From positions 355,001-419,000 of the forward strand of contig JAJGOT010000434.1 in NCBI GenBank assembly GCA_022457155.1: 64,000 bases of DNA, written 5' to 3'. The notes under the pieces were generated by a model, which worked only from the letters and a program-made list of their open reading frames with translations, searched no databases and was not told the DNA's origin. Positions 32,645 through 43,987 of the stretch are shown piece by piece (the first letter of the stretch is position 1; each line of letters opens with the position of its first letter). This DNA comes from Cladopsammia gracilis. Taxonomy: Eukaryota; Cnidaria; Anthozoa; Scleractinia; Dendrophylliidae. A program made the position numbers and the translations under genes.

Positions 32645-32837
32645 CTGATGCGCGATATTGTCCTCGAGACAAGAGGCACAGTGCCTTTTGAATTGTTACT
32701 TTGTAATCAAGAAGCGGTTAATACGAAGTGTTAGTGCAGAATATCTAAAACATCCACAAAGCTTCTACTATTGGTGAACCTGGTGTTACAATATTTCGAA
32801 TATACTTTAACTAAAAATAACTTCAAAGTCTGGGTGC

Positions 32838-32957
32838 AGGTCCTTTACCTATTCAGCTGCTAAGCTGTATAATAGACTAAATCTTATCACGAAATACTCT
32901 AGTTCAGTCAGGTCATTTTATACCAACTATAGGTCGGACGCATTTAGATTTCAGTAA
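32838..32957 (+). pseudogene. LINE reverse transcriptase C-terminal remnant
   Basis: One frame reads RSFTYSAAKLYNRLNLITKY, then SSSVRSFYTNYRSDAFRFQ and a stop. This has the pattern of the last 40 residues of many LINE reverse transcriptases (RSFxYRAAxLWNxLPxxLR...SSVxxFKxxLKxxLF). It follows duplicon B directly. AT-rich sequence with repeated TTTGTAATTAGTATTA after the stop is probably the 3' UTR. Confidence 0.5.
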
Positions 32958-34890
32958 CTACTTATGTATTATAACTTATTTGTAATTAGTATTACTTTTA
33001 ATTTTAGAGATTTTAATTTCATAGGTTTACTTTACTCCTGTTTGTAATTAGTATTATACGTCTTAATTTCTACTGTTATTAATTCTTACGAATATACTTT
33101 AGATGCACAGCTTAATTGTAAATAAGTGTAAGTGTCAGCTTTATGAATTATGTGCTTATCTATCTAACAGTTATAGATAGCATGTAATGTGCTCTTCAAG
33201 TTAGGGTGAATATTTAATAATTATAGTGCGAAAACGAAGTGCTATATCACCGAGGCTGACGAGGCCGTAGACCGGGTTGGCTAAGATCAGGCGATATTAG
33301 GCAAGCTTGAGCACTATAACTGTTTTATAATTCAACAACTGTTTTATAATTCAACACATAATTCAACATATAATTCAACACAATTACTTATAATTCAACA
33401 CATTGATAACAACTCACAGTTTCCAGAAAAAAAAATCACTGAGATATACTACCTTTTATTAAGTAAAAAGGGTTACAACAATATTTTACCTCGCGCCATT
33501 TCTTACAACAAGCACAATTTGAGAGTTTCTACGAAGAGCTTTCGTCTACGTAAAGAACGGGGCAGAGTAGTGACTACACGAATTAAAACACAGTAAAATG
33601 GCATATAATTTCTTAGTTTTAAATTTTCGTTGTCTTAAAAAGTTCAATTCAGAATAAAAAATAAATTAAACAAACACATGGCTATACTACCTAAACACAG
33701 CGGCGAAAAGTCTGAAAGAACTGCAGTCCCTTCCATCATCAGTACCAAATTTTCAAACATCGAAGTACGAGCTGAGTTGATCGCTGTTGTTTATAGGCTT
33801 GCTCGTTTTAGCTCCTACAGCCGTAATGGCGAGATGCTTTAACTTCAATCCGCTTAAAACAAAGATCAGAAACTTTTTCCGAGAAAGTATTAAGTGCTAT
33901 CATTGAGAAGTATGGCACTACACGACGAGTAATTAGACTAGCAATCCAGAATTGAGAAACACCGCCGTATCCTTTGTTATTTTAGATCCTTTATATTATC
34001 CTAGCGCCCCTATTTAATTTCTATATTGCTTCTATTCAGGTTAATGCAGGTGCGCGCGCGCAACTTTCCTTAAGTTGTGCGCGTGCTTAGCTTACTTAGT
34101 TGACGTGTGTGCTTAGTTTGTTATTTAACGCACTACATTTATTTTGCGTTGTTTTCCTTACTAATATGTCTTGTCAGTAACTGTACTCACACTGTGGGTG
34201 GCTCCTCCTAAAATGTTCTGCAATTGTTATAGGATTTAATGGAGCCGAAACCAATTGTGGAATTACACGCATTTGGGGCATCCTAATCCTACCTAATGAT
34301 GAACAGTTACGCAATTCAGATATATTTAGTAGCCACATTTATTTGAGGTCTGTCCCCTTTGAATTTGGGATCTAGAGGTGATAACTAGCTACAAGACATT
34401 TTCCGAAAACTGGGCTCCTTCCTTCGCTCTGTGTCGAACAGTTGAACCTTGAACCAGCTTTCATCCAGCTTCGCTGAGAAACACTATGACACAACGCGAA
34501 AATTTCGCGCCCTTTTTTGTCCAATCATGTGATCAATAATATTTCCCTTTTGTTTTGTTTTCTTATCTTTTTTCTTTCTTTTCCCTTTTCTATCTATTAG
34601 TTCACTCATTTTGTTTCTCCTAAAAACACGAAATTGAAGGCAGCGGTCATTTTCACTTTCCTTCAAAATGCGGAATTTACCTTCATCGCTGGATATACGT
34701 CATGTAGACCTAATGTATATCGAGAGCTTAATGACCATATTTGGACAGTGTATCACTGTGTTGAATTATAATATGGATTATAGCGCTGCTTGGGATTCTT
34801 GACGTCATTCATTATGACGGCTATTTTGGCCGACAACTTCGATTTTACTAAAAATTTAAATTTATTGTAAAAATTCGGAAATTGCAAATC
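32958..34890. other. Unassigned AT-rich interval
   Basis: No gene is recognised. A TTGTAATTAGTATTA direct repeat occurs at 32980 and 33041. AATTCAACACA-type units are tandemly repeated at 33318-33405. ATTATAGTGC (33222) and ATTATAGCGC (34772), both next to AATTCAACAC-like words, could mark an element about 1.5 kb long, but the ends are not convincing. GCGCGCGCGC occurs near 34052. Confidence 0.35.
33318..33405. repeat. Short tandem repeat, unit near TAATTCAACACA
   Basis: Six imperfect copies of a 10-14 bp unit containing ATAATTCAACA. Confidence 0.8.
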
Positions 34891-34936
34891 TTTTTTTTTT
34901 TTTTTTTGCTTAAGTTAGAAAATATGATACAATTAA

Positions 34937-35320
34937 CCCTCGGACGTACAGGGGTGGTCCCTTAAGGTTTTTCTCCGATATTTTCAAGACCATTTAAGAT
35001 TAGCACATGCCTTTTTTAGTAGCTGTTCGTTTATCCTAGAGACACATTTTGCTAAGGTTTGGCGACAACCGGTTGCTATGGTAACGAGATATGACGTCAT
35101 AAGTAACATGTGGTCAACTCATTTGTGAAAAAAGTGCGTGTTTTTCACCTATTTTCAGCGAAAAAAAAATCATATAAATTGCTACCAAAAGCTTCAAAAT
35201 GTTTAATTGTATGTTATTTTGCAACTCTAGCAAAAATTATTTGCAACTTCCGCATTTTTCCGTTAAATTTGAATTTTTAGTAAAATCCAAGATGGCGGCC
35301 ATCTTGGCCGCCATCTTTGA
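34937..35320. mobile_element. TTAA MITE family 1, partial tandem copy
   Basis: It begins CCCTCGGACGTACAGGGG after TTAA at 34933-34936. It repeats the left two thirds of the next element with a 426-bp period, and the duplicated block includes the flanking AGTTAGAAAATATGATACAA. It has no right end of its own: it ends at AAGATGGCGGCCATC, a palindrome that is a plausible recombination point. Confidence 0.75.
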
Positions 35321-35362
35321 AATCTTTTTTTTTGCTGAAGTTAGAAAATATGATACAATTAA

Positions 35363-35939
35363 CACTCGGACGTACAGGGGGTGGGGGGTCCCTTAAGGTT
35401 TTTCTCCGATATTTTCAAGACCATTTAAGATTAGCACATGCCGTTTTCAGTAGCTGTTCGTTTGTCCTAGAGACACATTTTGGCAAGGTTTGGAGACAAC
35501 CGGTTGCAATGGTAACGAGATATGACGTCATAAGTAACATGTTGTCAACCCATTTGTGAAAAACGTGCGTGTTTTCACCTATTTTCAGCGAAAAAAAATA
35601 TGAATTGCTACCAAAAGCATCAAAATGTTTAATTGTGTTATTTTACAGCTCTAGCAAGCATTATTTGCAACTTCCGCATTTTTCCGTTAAATTTGAATTT
35701 TTAGTAAAATCCAAGATGGCGACCATCTTAGCGGCCATTTTGGATTACGTCACAGACCCCCAGCAGCGCCACAACCCATAATAGTTACCTTATCTTGTGG
35801 AGCACATCGCGGGCGATTTGTTAGATGTAAAATATTTCCGAAATATTGTAACAAACCCAAGGGGGGGGGGGGGGGGGGGGTGGGTGGGAAGTGGGGTTGT
35901 TCCACGGTTGGGGTATACGTTTGCGTGTACGTCCGTGGG
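35363..35939. mobile_element. TTAA MITE family 1, full copy
   Basis: The ends are CACTCGGACGTACAGGG and GTTTGCGTGTACGTCCGTGGG, flanked by TTAA at 35359-35362 and 35940-35943. The interior has ACAACCGGTTGCAATGG, a TGACGTCATAAG palindrome and AAGATGGCG / GCGGCCAT inverted words, as in the copies at 5520 and 57210. A long G run lies near the right end. No transposase. Confidence 0.85.
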
Positions 35940-36277
35940 TTAAAAATTTTTGCTGAACTATACAATTTTTGCTGATCATGATACAATTAAACTTTTTGCT
36001 GAACAAGGCTGCCAAAATACTTCAAAAATCCTGGCATTTTTTTGTCGCGTTAAACATCATGGCATGTCTTCGTTAAGTTCGAACACCTGTTTCAGATTAC
36101 CATAAAACAAACACGGCTACCAGTAGGTGAAAAGAACCTCCGAAAACGCCATTTCATCTTGCGTCACGTGACAAAATACCCCACGATTATTGGATGATCT
36201 TGGCAGCCTTGTCCAGGGGGTAGAGTCTAAATGCTATAGCTCAGAAGGAGGTCGGACACCTTAATGAGAATATAATT

Positions 36278-36577
36278 TCCTCGCGAAGAGAGGGCCGTAG
36301 GGGGCTAAGCCGCCTATATATGTATACTGGATGGTGTCCTGCAGTTGCCTGGCAATAATGTAGTACTACTTCATGTAAGCCTATATAGAAGCATGGTAAA
36401 CAAATATGGCGGTTGGTAAACGGTACGCGAACTATCGAAAGGATCTTTTACCAACGTTTTTGGATTCAAGGAAGACGAAGTGGAATGGCGAAAAGCCTCA
36501 TATGTAAATCGAGAGATTCGACTCGCGGTGTATCCTCCCCCGAGCTTCGCGAGGTTCTGCTTGACACGTATTTCTAG
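36278..36577 (+). mobile_element. Short Helitron-like element (300 bp)
   Basis: It shares ends with the 2.3-kb array units: TCCTCGCGAAGAGAGGGCC at the left, CTTCGCGAGG and CACGTATTTCTAG then T at the right, and GTATACTGGATGGTGTCCTG matching the array near 10465. The interior is different and shorter. It is flanked by TT and TATATATAG and shows no target duplication. Confidence 0.65.
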
Positions 36578-38212
36578 TATATATAGATAGGCTGATGAGC
36601 CTAACAGCGTCGCTCTCTGCACAAGAAGCCGATGGTAAACTTAACTTAGGTGAAAGGTCGGAAAAAAAGAATTAATATTAAAGACTGGGCTATTTTTTTT
36701 TTAATTTTAGCAATTCTCAAAAACAGAATTACGCGACTGTCTGCACAGTACATTTAGACTGTATAAAAGTTCACAAAAACAACTTTTTCTCCGTCTAGAA
36801 TAACTAGTAGGACTAATTTCCATATAAAATACACCTGTTGCTTATCAAAAAAAAAAAATTGCAAAAAATACACAAACATATTTGCATAAGGCCACGCGAG
36901 TGAAGTTAAAACTACAAAATCCAAGTCTTATTTTTACGTCCATTATCTGTGGTAACCTTGTTGAGTTTCTTCATCCTTCCCGGAAAATAAAAATAGATAG
37001 TAAGTCCAAGTAAACTTGCAATGGTAGGTGTCTAAAGACATATAAGCAAGCCGAGTCTTTTCGTCCGGTGACCTAACGTCAGAATCGTAAACAAACAATC
37101 TGTCCTGGATCTACTTGAGAGGTGATTATCAACGGAAAGAGTAGGGCTACCAGTAGCCTCCAATACAGAGGTTCTTAGGGCTCGTTAACCAATCCATTCC
37201 TCTCCAACGAACCTCTGCTAAACCCTCGGACGTACACGCAAACTTATACCCCTACCGTGGTAAACTGCGTACTTAGAGTTGCAGGATTGTCGTTGCTAAA
37301 TACGGTTTATTTAGCAAATCAAGAAATTGTCAATTGTCAATAAAACACTTTTTACGCTCTTCAAAACAACGCACGATCGAAAGCGAGAATCTGGGAGACT
37401 AATATACATCACGAGGGTCGGTAAGTATTCCATTGTTTTGAAACAAAGCCACAAATAGCGAAGAAATTTTCAGCCATTTTCCCTTAGAAACGCACAGCAA
37501 TGGATTTGTTTGCCCTTTTAACATGGCGGTAAGTGTCACGTAACTTAGTGCAAGAAGCCTATTGTGAGTGAAATGTATGGAGGCTCGTACTCATTTCTCA
37601 AGTCCACGCCCTTTCAGTTTTAATGGGTCATATATTTTGTTGTAGCGCATAAAAAAAACAAGTCACTTGGCATGTATACACATGCACAATACATTGAACC
37701 TTTGGGAGGATAGGATTTGTTTACATTGGTGCTTCTATGGCAACGGAGTGGTGACCCTCCGAAATTCACAAGTCGCAGAGTTTTTCTAGATCAAGAGAAT
37801 TTTTTTTTTAATTGACAATGTCGAGATTAATCATCAATTTATATGGTCTGCAAGTTTCAAGGACATTGAGGACATCTAAATAGGGCCTCTAAAGTACCAC
37901 TTTTCTCCCGCAGATTTTGTGTTTACAAGAGTGTTCTCATTATTCACGAGCATTGTTTTCAAATTTTATATGCATGTGCAAAACTTTAGAAAAAAATATT
38001 TGCATCGAACAGAATGCTCGATTACCTTCCGAAGAATTTTCCGAAACATGCTAATAACTGGCGAAAAGTAATGACAACAGTACTGATGAAGACAACTTCG
38101 GAAACGTAATGATGCAAAATCGTGACACATAAAAAAAGAAAAAAATAGAAAAACGAAGGGCACTTTATTACTCATTGCGATTTTCGCATGAGTTATAAGG
38201 AACTGGGCCGAG
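36578..38212. other. Unassigned interval with a dispersed repeat
   Basis: 36900-37310 aligns to 44470-44880 (shared GGTAACCTTG, GTAAACAAACAATCTGTCC, AGGGCTACCAGTAGCCTCC). Both copies contain a lone family 1 TTAA terminus (CCCTCGGACSTACACSCAAAC at 37218 and 44781). The rest, including 37500-38200, holds no recognised gene. Confidence 0.5.
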
Positions 38213-38326
38213 TTTTTCGAAAGACGATTAGCGCTAATCCAGAGTTAATTACCATGACAACACATATGTTCTCTTGACAGTTAATCCAGGATTAGTGCTA
38301 ATCAGGCTTTGAACAACTCGGCCCAG
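38213..38326. repeat. 114-bp MITE with long inverted ends
   Basis: The ends are CTGGGCCGAGTTTTTCG and GAACAACTCGGCCCAG. Internally GATTAGCGCTAATCCAGAG pairs with CCAGGATTAGTGCTAATC. The two halves fold on each other almost entirely. No protein. Confidence 0.85.
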
Positions 38327-39008
38327 ATGGTACGCCGAGTGCAACAAATAACCAAAGTGAGACAATCGTGTTATTTCTGCATCCCACTTGATGCGTCAGC
38401 ACCGTTGTCTACACTCTCACCGTTGTCTGCACTCTCATTTACCACCCGCATCGACCAATCAGATTGCGAGATTACCGGAAATTGTGGTAAAATGTGTGTT
38501 TGCATGCAAAGTGGCTTGTCTTTTTATGCGCTACAACAAAAGATATGGTCCATTAAAATTGAAAGGGTGTGTACTTGAGAAATGGGTACGAGCCTCCTTA
38601 AACGTACCCTGCACTCCCTTCTACGCACGCGATGTTTTGTGAGACTGTCATCTCATTGTCGCTTGGCACGATGAAATGTTGATTTACCTTACACTTTACT
38701 GCAGAAATAATCCATTGAATGAGTTGCTGGTGATGTTATCGTTAACTGCCCCATCTTAAATGGCTTAAGCATCGCTTCTTTTGAACTTATCGACAATAGA
38801 ATAGAAGCCAACTTTGGCAAGCTTTAAAATCCATAATGGCGGACATCATTTAGTGACATATACGTTTATACATGTATTTACTCAAGTCATCAACAAGGCT
38901 TGATTAAAACAACTTTTCGAGACATTTTGTTTTTCGTTAAAATTGTTTCCCGAGGATAGTTTTGGAGCAAAATGAAACAAACTGCAGATTAATTAAAAGT
39001 CCATATTG

Positions 39009-39055
<47 letters not shown>

Positions 39056-40789
39056 ACAGGACTGGAACATTCACTGTTTTGCCTATCGCCGCTTTTTTTT
39101 GCCCCTGCCTGAATTTTTCATAGAAATATTTTACATTCAAATCGACACGATTAAAATGGTAATGCTTCATAACTGGCATTATACCCCGAAGGCCAAAGTG
39201 ACAAAATGAACGTTGCAGGATAGATGTGACTTCTTGTGTCACAACCCAAAAGGAAGCTACTCGAGGACAGCTTTCCTTTAAGTCTGGGAATGAAATGCTA
39301 TACTTATAAACACATGTTTTGGATTTACAATGTAATAAAAGTATTAATTATTAATTATTAAGTACTAATTATGTATTCGACTTTCCTCTTAGAATTTAAG
39401 AAAATAATTGTTTAGCTGACAAGCTAGGCAAACAACCATATAGTTTTTAATCAATCACAGATAACTTACAAATGATCTTCCAATCAAATTCTCGGCTCGT
39501 TTCCCATTGTTTCTTCGACAGGCAATCCGTAACGAAGGTTAGTTGCTTTTCGTTCTCCTGAATGAGCACATTTTGCCCAATATAATGATGTTTTCAACCA
39601 GTTCAACGATTTCATGCATTATCGCTGCTGCGAGTTTCATTTATGTTGCGAGCAGGGTTCACGGAGAAGAGAACACCGCTTATAAGGCAATTGAAAATTG
39701 TTTTCGGCTAGGATGGAAGAGTGTTGGTAACGATATTCAGAAGAACGGAGGTCACGTCAAGAACGAAGCTAAGAAAGTAGAGGAAATTAGAGGAAGCTTT
39801 GGTACCAAATAAGGTAACTCTTTATAAACGAAACACGTGAAGGAGAAACATGTTTACTAGAGTTTGGAGAACTTTCAATTCAGACAGTGGAATAATTTGA
39901 TGATGGCGTCATTTAAAAGAACTACCAACACCCTTTATGTTTTGATTTATATTGTTATTTATATTGTTATTTATTATTTTTATATTATTATTTAAGCTAC
40001 ATTGGGATTATTATAATGAAGTAAGAAAGGATCGGAAATCAGAATATACTCTGGTAGTTGTAGTTAACTGGTATTATTGTGGATTTGACCTACTCTAGAT
40101 AAATGACGTTTACACGAGTTCGTTTGTTGGTTTTATCTGGCTATTTAATAAGGCGGCACATGAAGGAAACGTCCTAAAATAATAATAACTTTCTAGTTAT
40201 AATTAGGTCCTTGTCCTTACCGATTAACAATTTTGCACACTTACGTATTGGAGTGTTCACTTGGTAATACACAACTTTGTCCTCTTTCCAGTTTGAACTC
40301 CTTACTGTAGTTACAAAATAAGAGTGTTGATCGCAAGGATAACTAACTGAAGACTTGTTTACGTTCTTGTGCTGATTTAGTTACTCGTGGCGAAGCACAC
40401 GAGTTGTAAATCCGGCGTTGACTTTTCTTGTTTTTTTTCGTGTCACATTAGCGCATGCAAATTTATGCACGCATATTTAAGTCTATATCGACGACTATAT
40501 GGCTTTCGGCCATGAAATACATACCGTAAAATCTCTCCGTTTGTGTACTCGAGAAGCAAGATAAAGAACTACTGCGTACAACTGCACACTTTCAAGACAA
40601 TTCAAGGCGTTTATGGATGGATAGGACCGTTTGATATTGTGTTCGCCGCTTACTCCTGTGGGATTTTTGCTCTGGCAAGTTCTGTGTTTTATATATTAAA
40701 CTTGCCATTTGCTTAGCGATCAAGCTCCGGGTGTCAGCTACTGAATCTAGTGAATGCAGTGTAGTCTTACTTTTAAACCCGTGTTTACG

Positions 40790-41100
40790 TTAAAGCATGA
40801 TGAACAGGTTATCGGCAAGGGTGTTTAAATAAAATTTACTCTCTCACTCACTCACTCGCTCCTTCCATCAGCTGTAAACTTAGTGATCCTTAGTGAGTAA
40901 ATGCTTTGTTACGAGCACGTTTCGTAACAGGAATTCAAAGTGAATCCAACGATAACAATAATTAATTTGATGTAAACGAATATAGACAACAATAAGCTTA
41001 CGGATGTTTCGCATTTGGAGTTTTTAGTGCAAAATTAAAATCGATCTAAAAGGATTCTGCAACCTAAACACGCGTTCTAATGCGTATCTAGCTTAAAATA
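40790..41100. repeat. Dispersed repeat (CTCCTTCCATCAGCTG family)
   Basis: TGAACAGGTTATCGGCAAGG, CTCCTTCCATCAGCTGTAAAC, TTTCGTAACAGG and AACAATAAGCTTA are shared in order with 63740-64000. A weaker match lies at 56800-57010. The copy lies within Helentron-like element 2, so the repeat is probably the body of this element family. Confidence 0.7.
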
Positions 41101-41126
41101 ATGAAATTTAGATCATTGGTAGTATG

Positions 41127-41200
41127 TGCTCTTGGACAGCGCAGTGATTGAGTTTGTGGCTTAGTCCCGGACGGCCCGAGTTCGAATCGCCGTGAAGTCC
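41127..41200 (+). tRNA. tRNA-like (SINE-type) segment
   Basis: An A-box-like GCGCAGTGATTGAGT (41140) and a B box GAGTTCGAATCGC (41178) are spaced as in tRNA genes, followed by a long T-rich run. The sequence is not a foldable tRNA with a normal anticodon arm. It is a tRNA-derived SINE head or degraded tRNA carried in the Helentron-like element. Confidence 0.5.
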
Positions 41201-41297
41201 TCTTTTTTTTTTTTTCCTTTTTTTTCTTTTTTCGAACTAGACATTATGAAAGTGATGTACTTTTTTTTTCGTTCGTCAAAACTCCTTACGTTTAATT

Positions 41298-41300
<3 letters not shown>

Positions 41301-41376
<76 letters not shown>
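41301..41376. repeat. (TA)n microsatellite
   Basis: About 76 bp of TA repeats within Helentron-like element 2; GTTACGC repeats follow at 41431-41444. Confidence 0.95.
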
Positions 41377-41379
<3 letters not shown>

Positions 41380-42738
41380 ACTGTGTCAGTGTGAAAACGT
41401 AAGCTTATGGCAATATTGCGTTACGCGTTACGCGTTACGCGTTAGCATTTCTTCTTCTCGGGTTGGCTCTTAGGAGCCTTTGATTAGACATAATTTTAAG
41501 CTTATGTTTCTCTGTAAAAGCACTCAAATCACTTGGGAATCAATGCTGCAATGAGTTAAAGGCGCCACGAGTTCAAGCTGTGTACAGCTTCTTGTTTCAT
41601 ATCGATTACAAAATAGTTTTATGCATCGTACGTTTATTAATTGCATAACGTCATTCAAATGCATATTCATTTTTCTGTGACTTACAAAACGAAAAATGCA
41701 TAAATCGACGGGTTAATATATTGATAGGAAGCCAGTTCCACCACCAGTTCTGCGAGTCGTGCTTTTTTCGGAACAAATCAATCAAAAACTAATTCCTACA
41801 GTTGACCTTTTTTTTTCGTTTTTCCGTTCTTTTCTTCGCGTGGAAAAATGCCTCTGTTTACTTAGAAAAAACTAGTAATTAATTAATATAAGTACGTTCT
41901 CTGGCTGAAATGTATTCAATAACCGAGCTTTCGGCTGCCCGTGTGTGCTGTTGTCTTCCATGGGTGCAAGAGAATGGTTTAAAATCGGGCTTTCGGCTGT
42001 ATGCACTGAAATCTAAGTTTATTGCTTTTTTTCATTGTTTTCGCAGGCATTCGTGCCGTGCATTTTAAGAGCCGCTGATCGCTTCTCAGCCAAACCCATC
42101 AAAGTCATCATCGCTTACCAATGGCAATACATGGTCCTTATAGAGAAAGCCGGTCTCTGCAATAACTTACCATATTTAGAACAGATGAAACATATCGCAT
42201 TGGAATCAGGTATTGCTTTGATTGTATCGGTGTCACTAAAATACACAGCGTAGGCAAGTGGCTTAAAGGGGGCTATGTCAAGATTTATAAAAAGAAATGA
42301 ATGTAGGGCAAATTTAAAGACTGAAGAAAAATAATTTCTTTTCAGAACTAAAAAAAAAACAGTATTACTCGAGCATCCAACTTTCATTGATTAAGCTCAC
42401 TTAATTAGTGATTTCATCAAAAGACTAAGTTTGATTTATCGTGTGCACAAGATCTTAAGAATATTACAATTTCCGATTCACTCTGGCTCGGTTTGAGTCA
42501 GTGACAAAGAGATTCACAGGAAAGTACTGCGCAGTAAGCTTTCATTTAAATGGTCATACTGTAGAATTTATACTGTGGGATTTGTACAGTATGATAAACA
42601 GCATCAAATGATTTACTGTACATGTTCTGGAGCTTTTTACTAAATATATTCAGTTTTCATTCACAAATGATCAAAAAGATTCTATTTAGTAAAGAAGTAT
42701 TTTTCGTTTGTCTCACGATGTAGTCACTTCCGATGTGG

Positions 42739-42782
42739 ATCGCGACGTTTCGACTGCATACTGCTAGTCTTCTTCAGGCGAT
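42739..42782 (-). ncRNA. Hammerhead ribozyme motif, left arm
   Basis: On the minus strand: ATCGC (helix I), CTGAAGA, helix II GACT-A-GCA / GTA / TGC-AGTC, GAAAC-GTC, GCGAT (helix I). All core positions match the consensus. Helix III is minimal. Confidence 0.85.
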
Positions 42783-42839
42783 GGGGTAGACTGGTTACGC
42801 GTCATCAGTCACCAGCGTGACGCGTAACCAGTCGACCCC

Positions 42840-42883
42840 ATCGCCTGAAGAAAACTAGCAGTATGCAGTCGAAACGTCGCGAT
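42840..42883 (+). ncRNA. Hammerhead ribozyme motif, right arm
   Basis: Same motif as 42739-42782 in inverted orientation. One base differs in helix II (AAACTAG for AGACTAG), which weakens the first pair. Core CTGAAGA...GAAACGTC intact. Confidence 0.85.
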
Positions 42884-43987
42884 CCACATCGGAAGTGACT
42901 ACATCGTCAGACAAACGAAAAATACTTCTTTACTAGTGTGTTCACCACGATGAACAACAACGACCCTTATTAAGATTCTATTTGTTTAAGAAATTTGGTA
43001 CGATTATGTAATCTGATTTTATATTATATATTAGAGCGACGTACGCCTAATACTTTATTCTCGATGTTCTTTAGGTATGCCAGATCAGGAAGTGAATATC
43101 GGTAAGTGATAATTTTTGGCTTTTGTTGTTGATCATTTTGCCTCTTTATGAAGAAGCATCGAAATTGCTCCGTTTCCAACCAAATCCAACCAAATCATCT
43201 GAAATGATATAATTAGCTTGAAACGTATTATAATTAATTACGTGATCTCGCACTACTTCTCTTTTCATAATTATAGCGGACATCCAATAGCCATATTTTA
43301 CCAAAATTGTCTCCAATCTGTCTGAAGAATATGCAGACAGCTACTGTGAGAGTGACATCCACATAATTTCACGTTTAGCTATACATTGGATGACGTGTCA
43401 CTGAAAATAAATATTTAAACTTTTATGTCCCTACAGAGGAGGATAATTACGAAGGGTGCGTTGGAGATGTCATGCGCAAATGCGCCATTCACGCGCAAAC
43501 TGGTACGGAGAACAAAGATTACAAAGGCCTCATGTTTTTGGTCAGAGAGTACGTCGATTGTTTTAAAATGGAAGCCAACCGGCCAGAATACATCTGTAAT
43601 GCAGATCTCATGAAGCATGCCATTGGTAACCTCGAAGCTTACTTGAATTATCTGGAGGATGAGGGAAATGGTAAATTGGGCGAGATGTTCAAAGAAATAG
43701 CTCCCCCGGTTTGACTGATCCGCAATCTCCTCGAGAAGAGAAGCACGTGTCTTGTCGAACTGTTACTTTGTTATCAAGAAGCGGTTAATACGAAGTGTTA
43801 GTGCACAATATCTAAAGCATCCACAAAGTTTGTACTAATAGTGAACCTGGAAAATACAGCAAATGAAAAATATAATATGAAACTTCGTTATTTGGATTAT
43901 ATTATTCATCAAGTTTAACGTAGATAACATCACCTAAATTATGTACATTTTCCTTTCCATTGAATACCGAGCATTATCCCGAAGACA

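Larger units (their letters stand above)
30064..32773. repeat. Segmental duplication copy 2 (partial, no exon 1)
   Basis: It aligns with the 3' two thirds of D1 and D2. The start is rearranged: GATTACTAAAATTAAATAAG and AACTCAGGTAGTTGTAG occur twice (30064 and 30373) around a piece matching the start of intron 1 (30165-30300). Exon 1 and everything upstream are missing. It lacks both Helentron-like insertions and the TTAA MITE, so it supplies the empty sites for copy 1. Confidence 0.8.
40382..41595 (+). mobile_element. Helentron-like non-autonomous element 2
   Basis: Copies 1 and 2 read GATTTAGTTCCATA; here 1.2 kb is inserted between the two Ts. The 5' end has ACTCGTGGCG. The inverse, CGCCACGAGT, is at about 41563, followed by a perfect hairpin at 41575-41590 (AAGCTGT, GT, ACAGCTT) and CTTGT. 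Element 1 ends the same way. Both share TTATGCACGCATATTT near the left end. Cargo: a tRNA-like segment, a TA tract and a copy of the dispersed repeat also seen at 63740. Confidence 0.72.
42688..42971. mobile_element. Palindromic PLE-end insertion with 12-bp target duplication
   Basis: A 284-bp block is flanked by AAGATTCTATTT at 42676-42687 and 42972-42983; duplicon copies 1 and 2 lack it. The block is an inverted repeat: TCACTTCCGATGTGGATCGC on the left matches the inverse on the right. The axis is near GTCACCAGCGTGACG. Each arm has a hammerhead motif, pointing toward the outside ends. It looks like two PLE termini joined head to head. Confidence 0.8.
39585..43714 (+). pseudogene. Secreted-protein gene family, copy C (downstream exons intact, exon 1 closed)
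   Basis: Exon 1 begins at 39585 (MMFSTSSTISCIIAAASFIY, a signal peptide) and encodes a Lys-rich segment ending RGSFGTK. It hits TAA at 39810-39812, one base before the only nearby GT. The donor-bearing block of copy A (about 27 bp, CATATTTTTCAAG|GTAAGC) is deleted here. Downstream exons are open and phase-compatible: 42047-42209, 43075-43101 (27 bp, 9 bp shorter than A) and 43437-43714. Exon 4 keeps Cys in EGCVGDVMRKC, YVDC and YIC. Either exon 1 now makes a 75-residue secreted peptide alone, or another upstream exon supplies the start. Family unknown. Confidence 0.55.
38604..43987. repeat. Segmental duplication copy 3 (D2)
   Basis: It aligns with D1 from the GTACCCTGCACTCCC boundary to ATTATCCC. 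Copy-specific events are a long T run at 39010-39047, the Helentron-like insertion 40382-41595 and the palindromic PLE insertion 42688-42971. Confidence 0.85.

Noticed and set aside
34484..34666. Lys-rich 60-codon minus-strand frame as a small protein gene
   Set aside because: Low-complexity, derived from a T/C-rich run; no splice signals or family resemblance.
39002..39047. Long T run as a retroposon poly(A) tail on the minus strand
   Set aside because: It lies in a conserved position of the duplicon where copies at 1230 and 2070 read straight through, so it is a local homopolymer expansion with no retroposon attached.
41127..41200. Functional tRNA gene
   Set aside because: A and B boxes are present, but no proper cloverleaf or anticodon arm can be drawn; kept only as a tRNA-derived segment.
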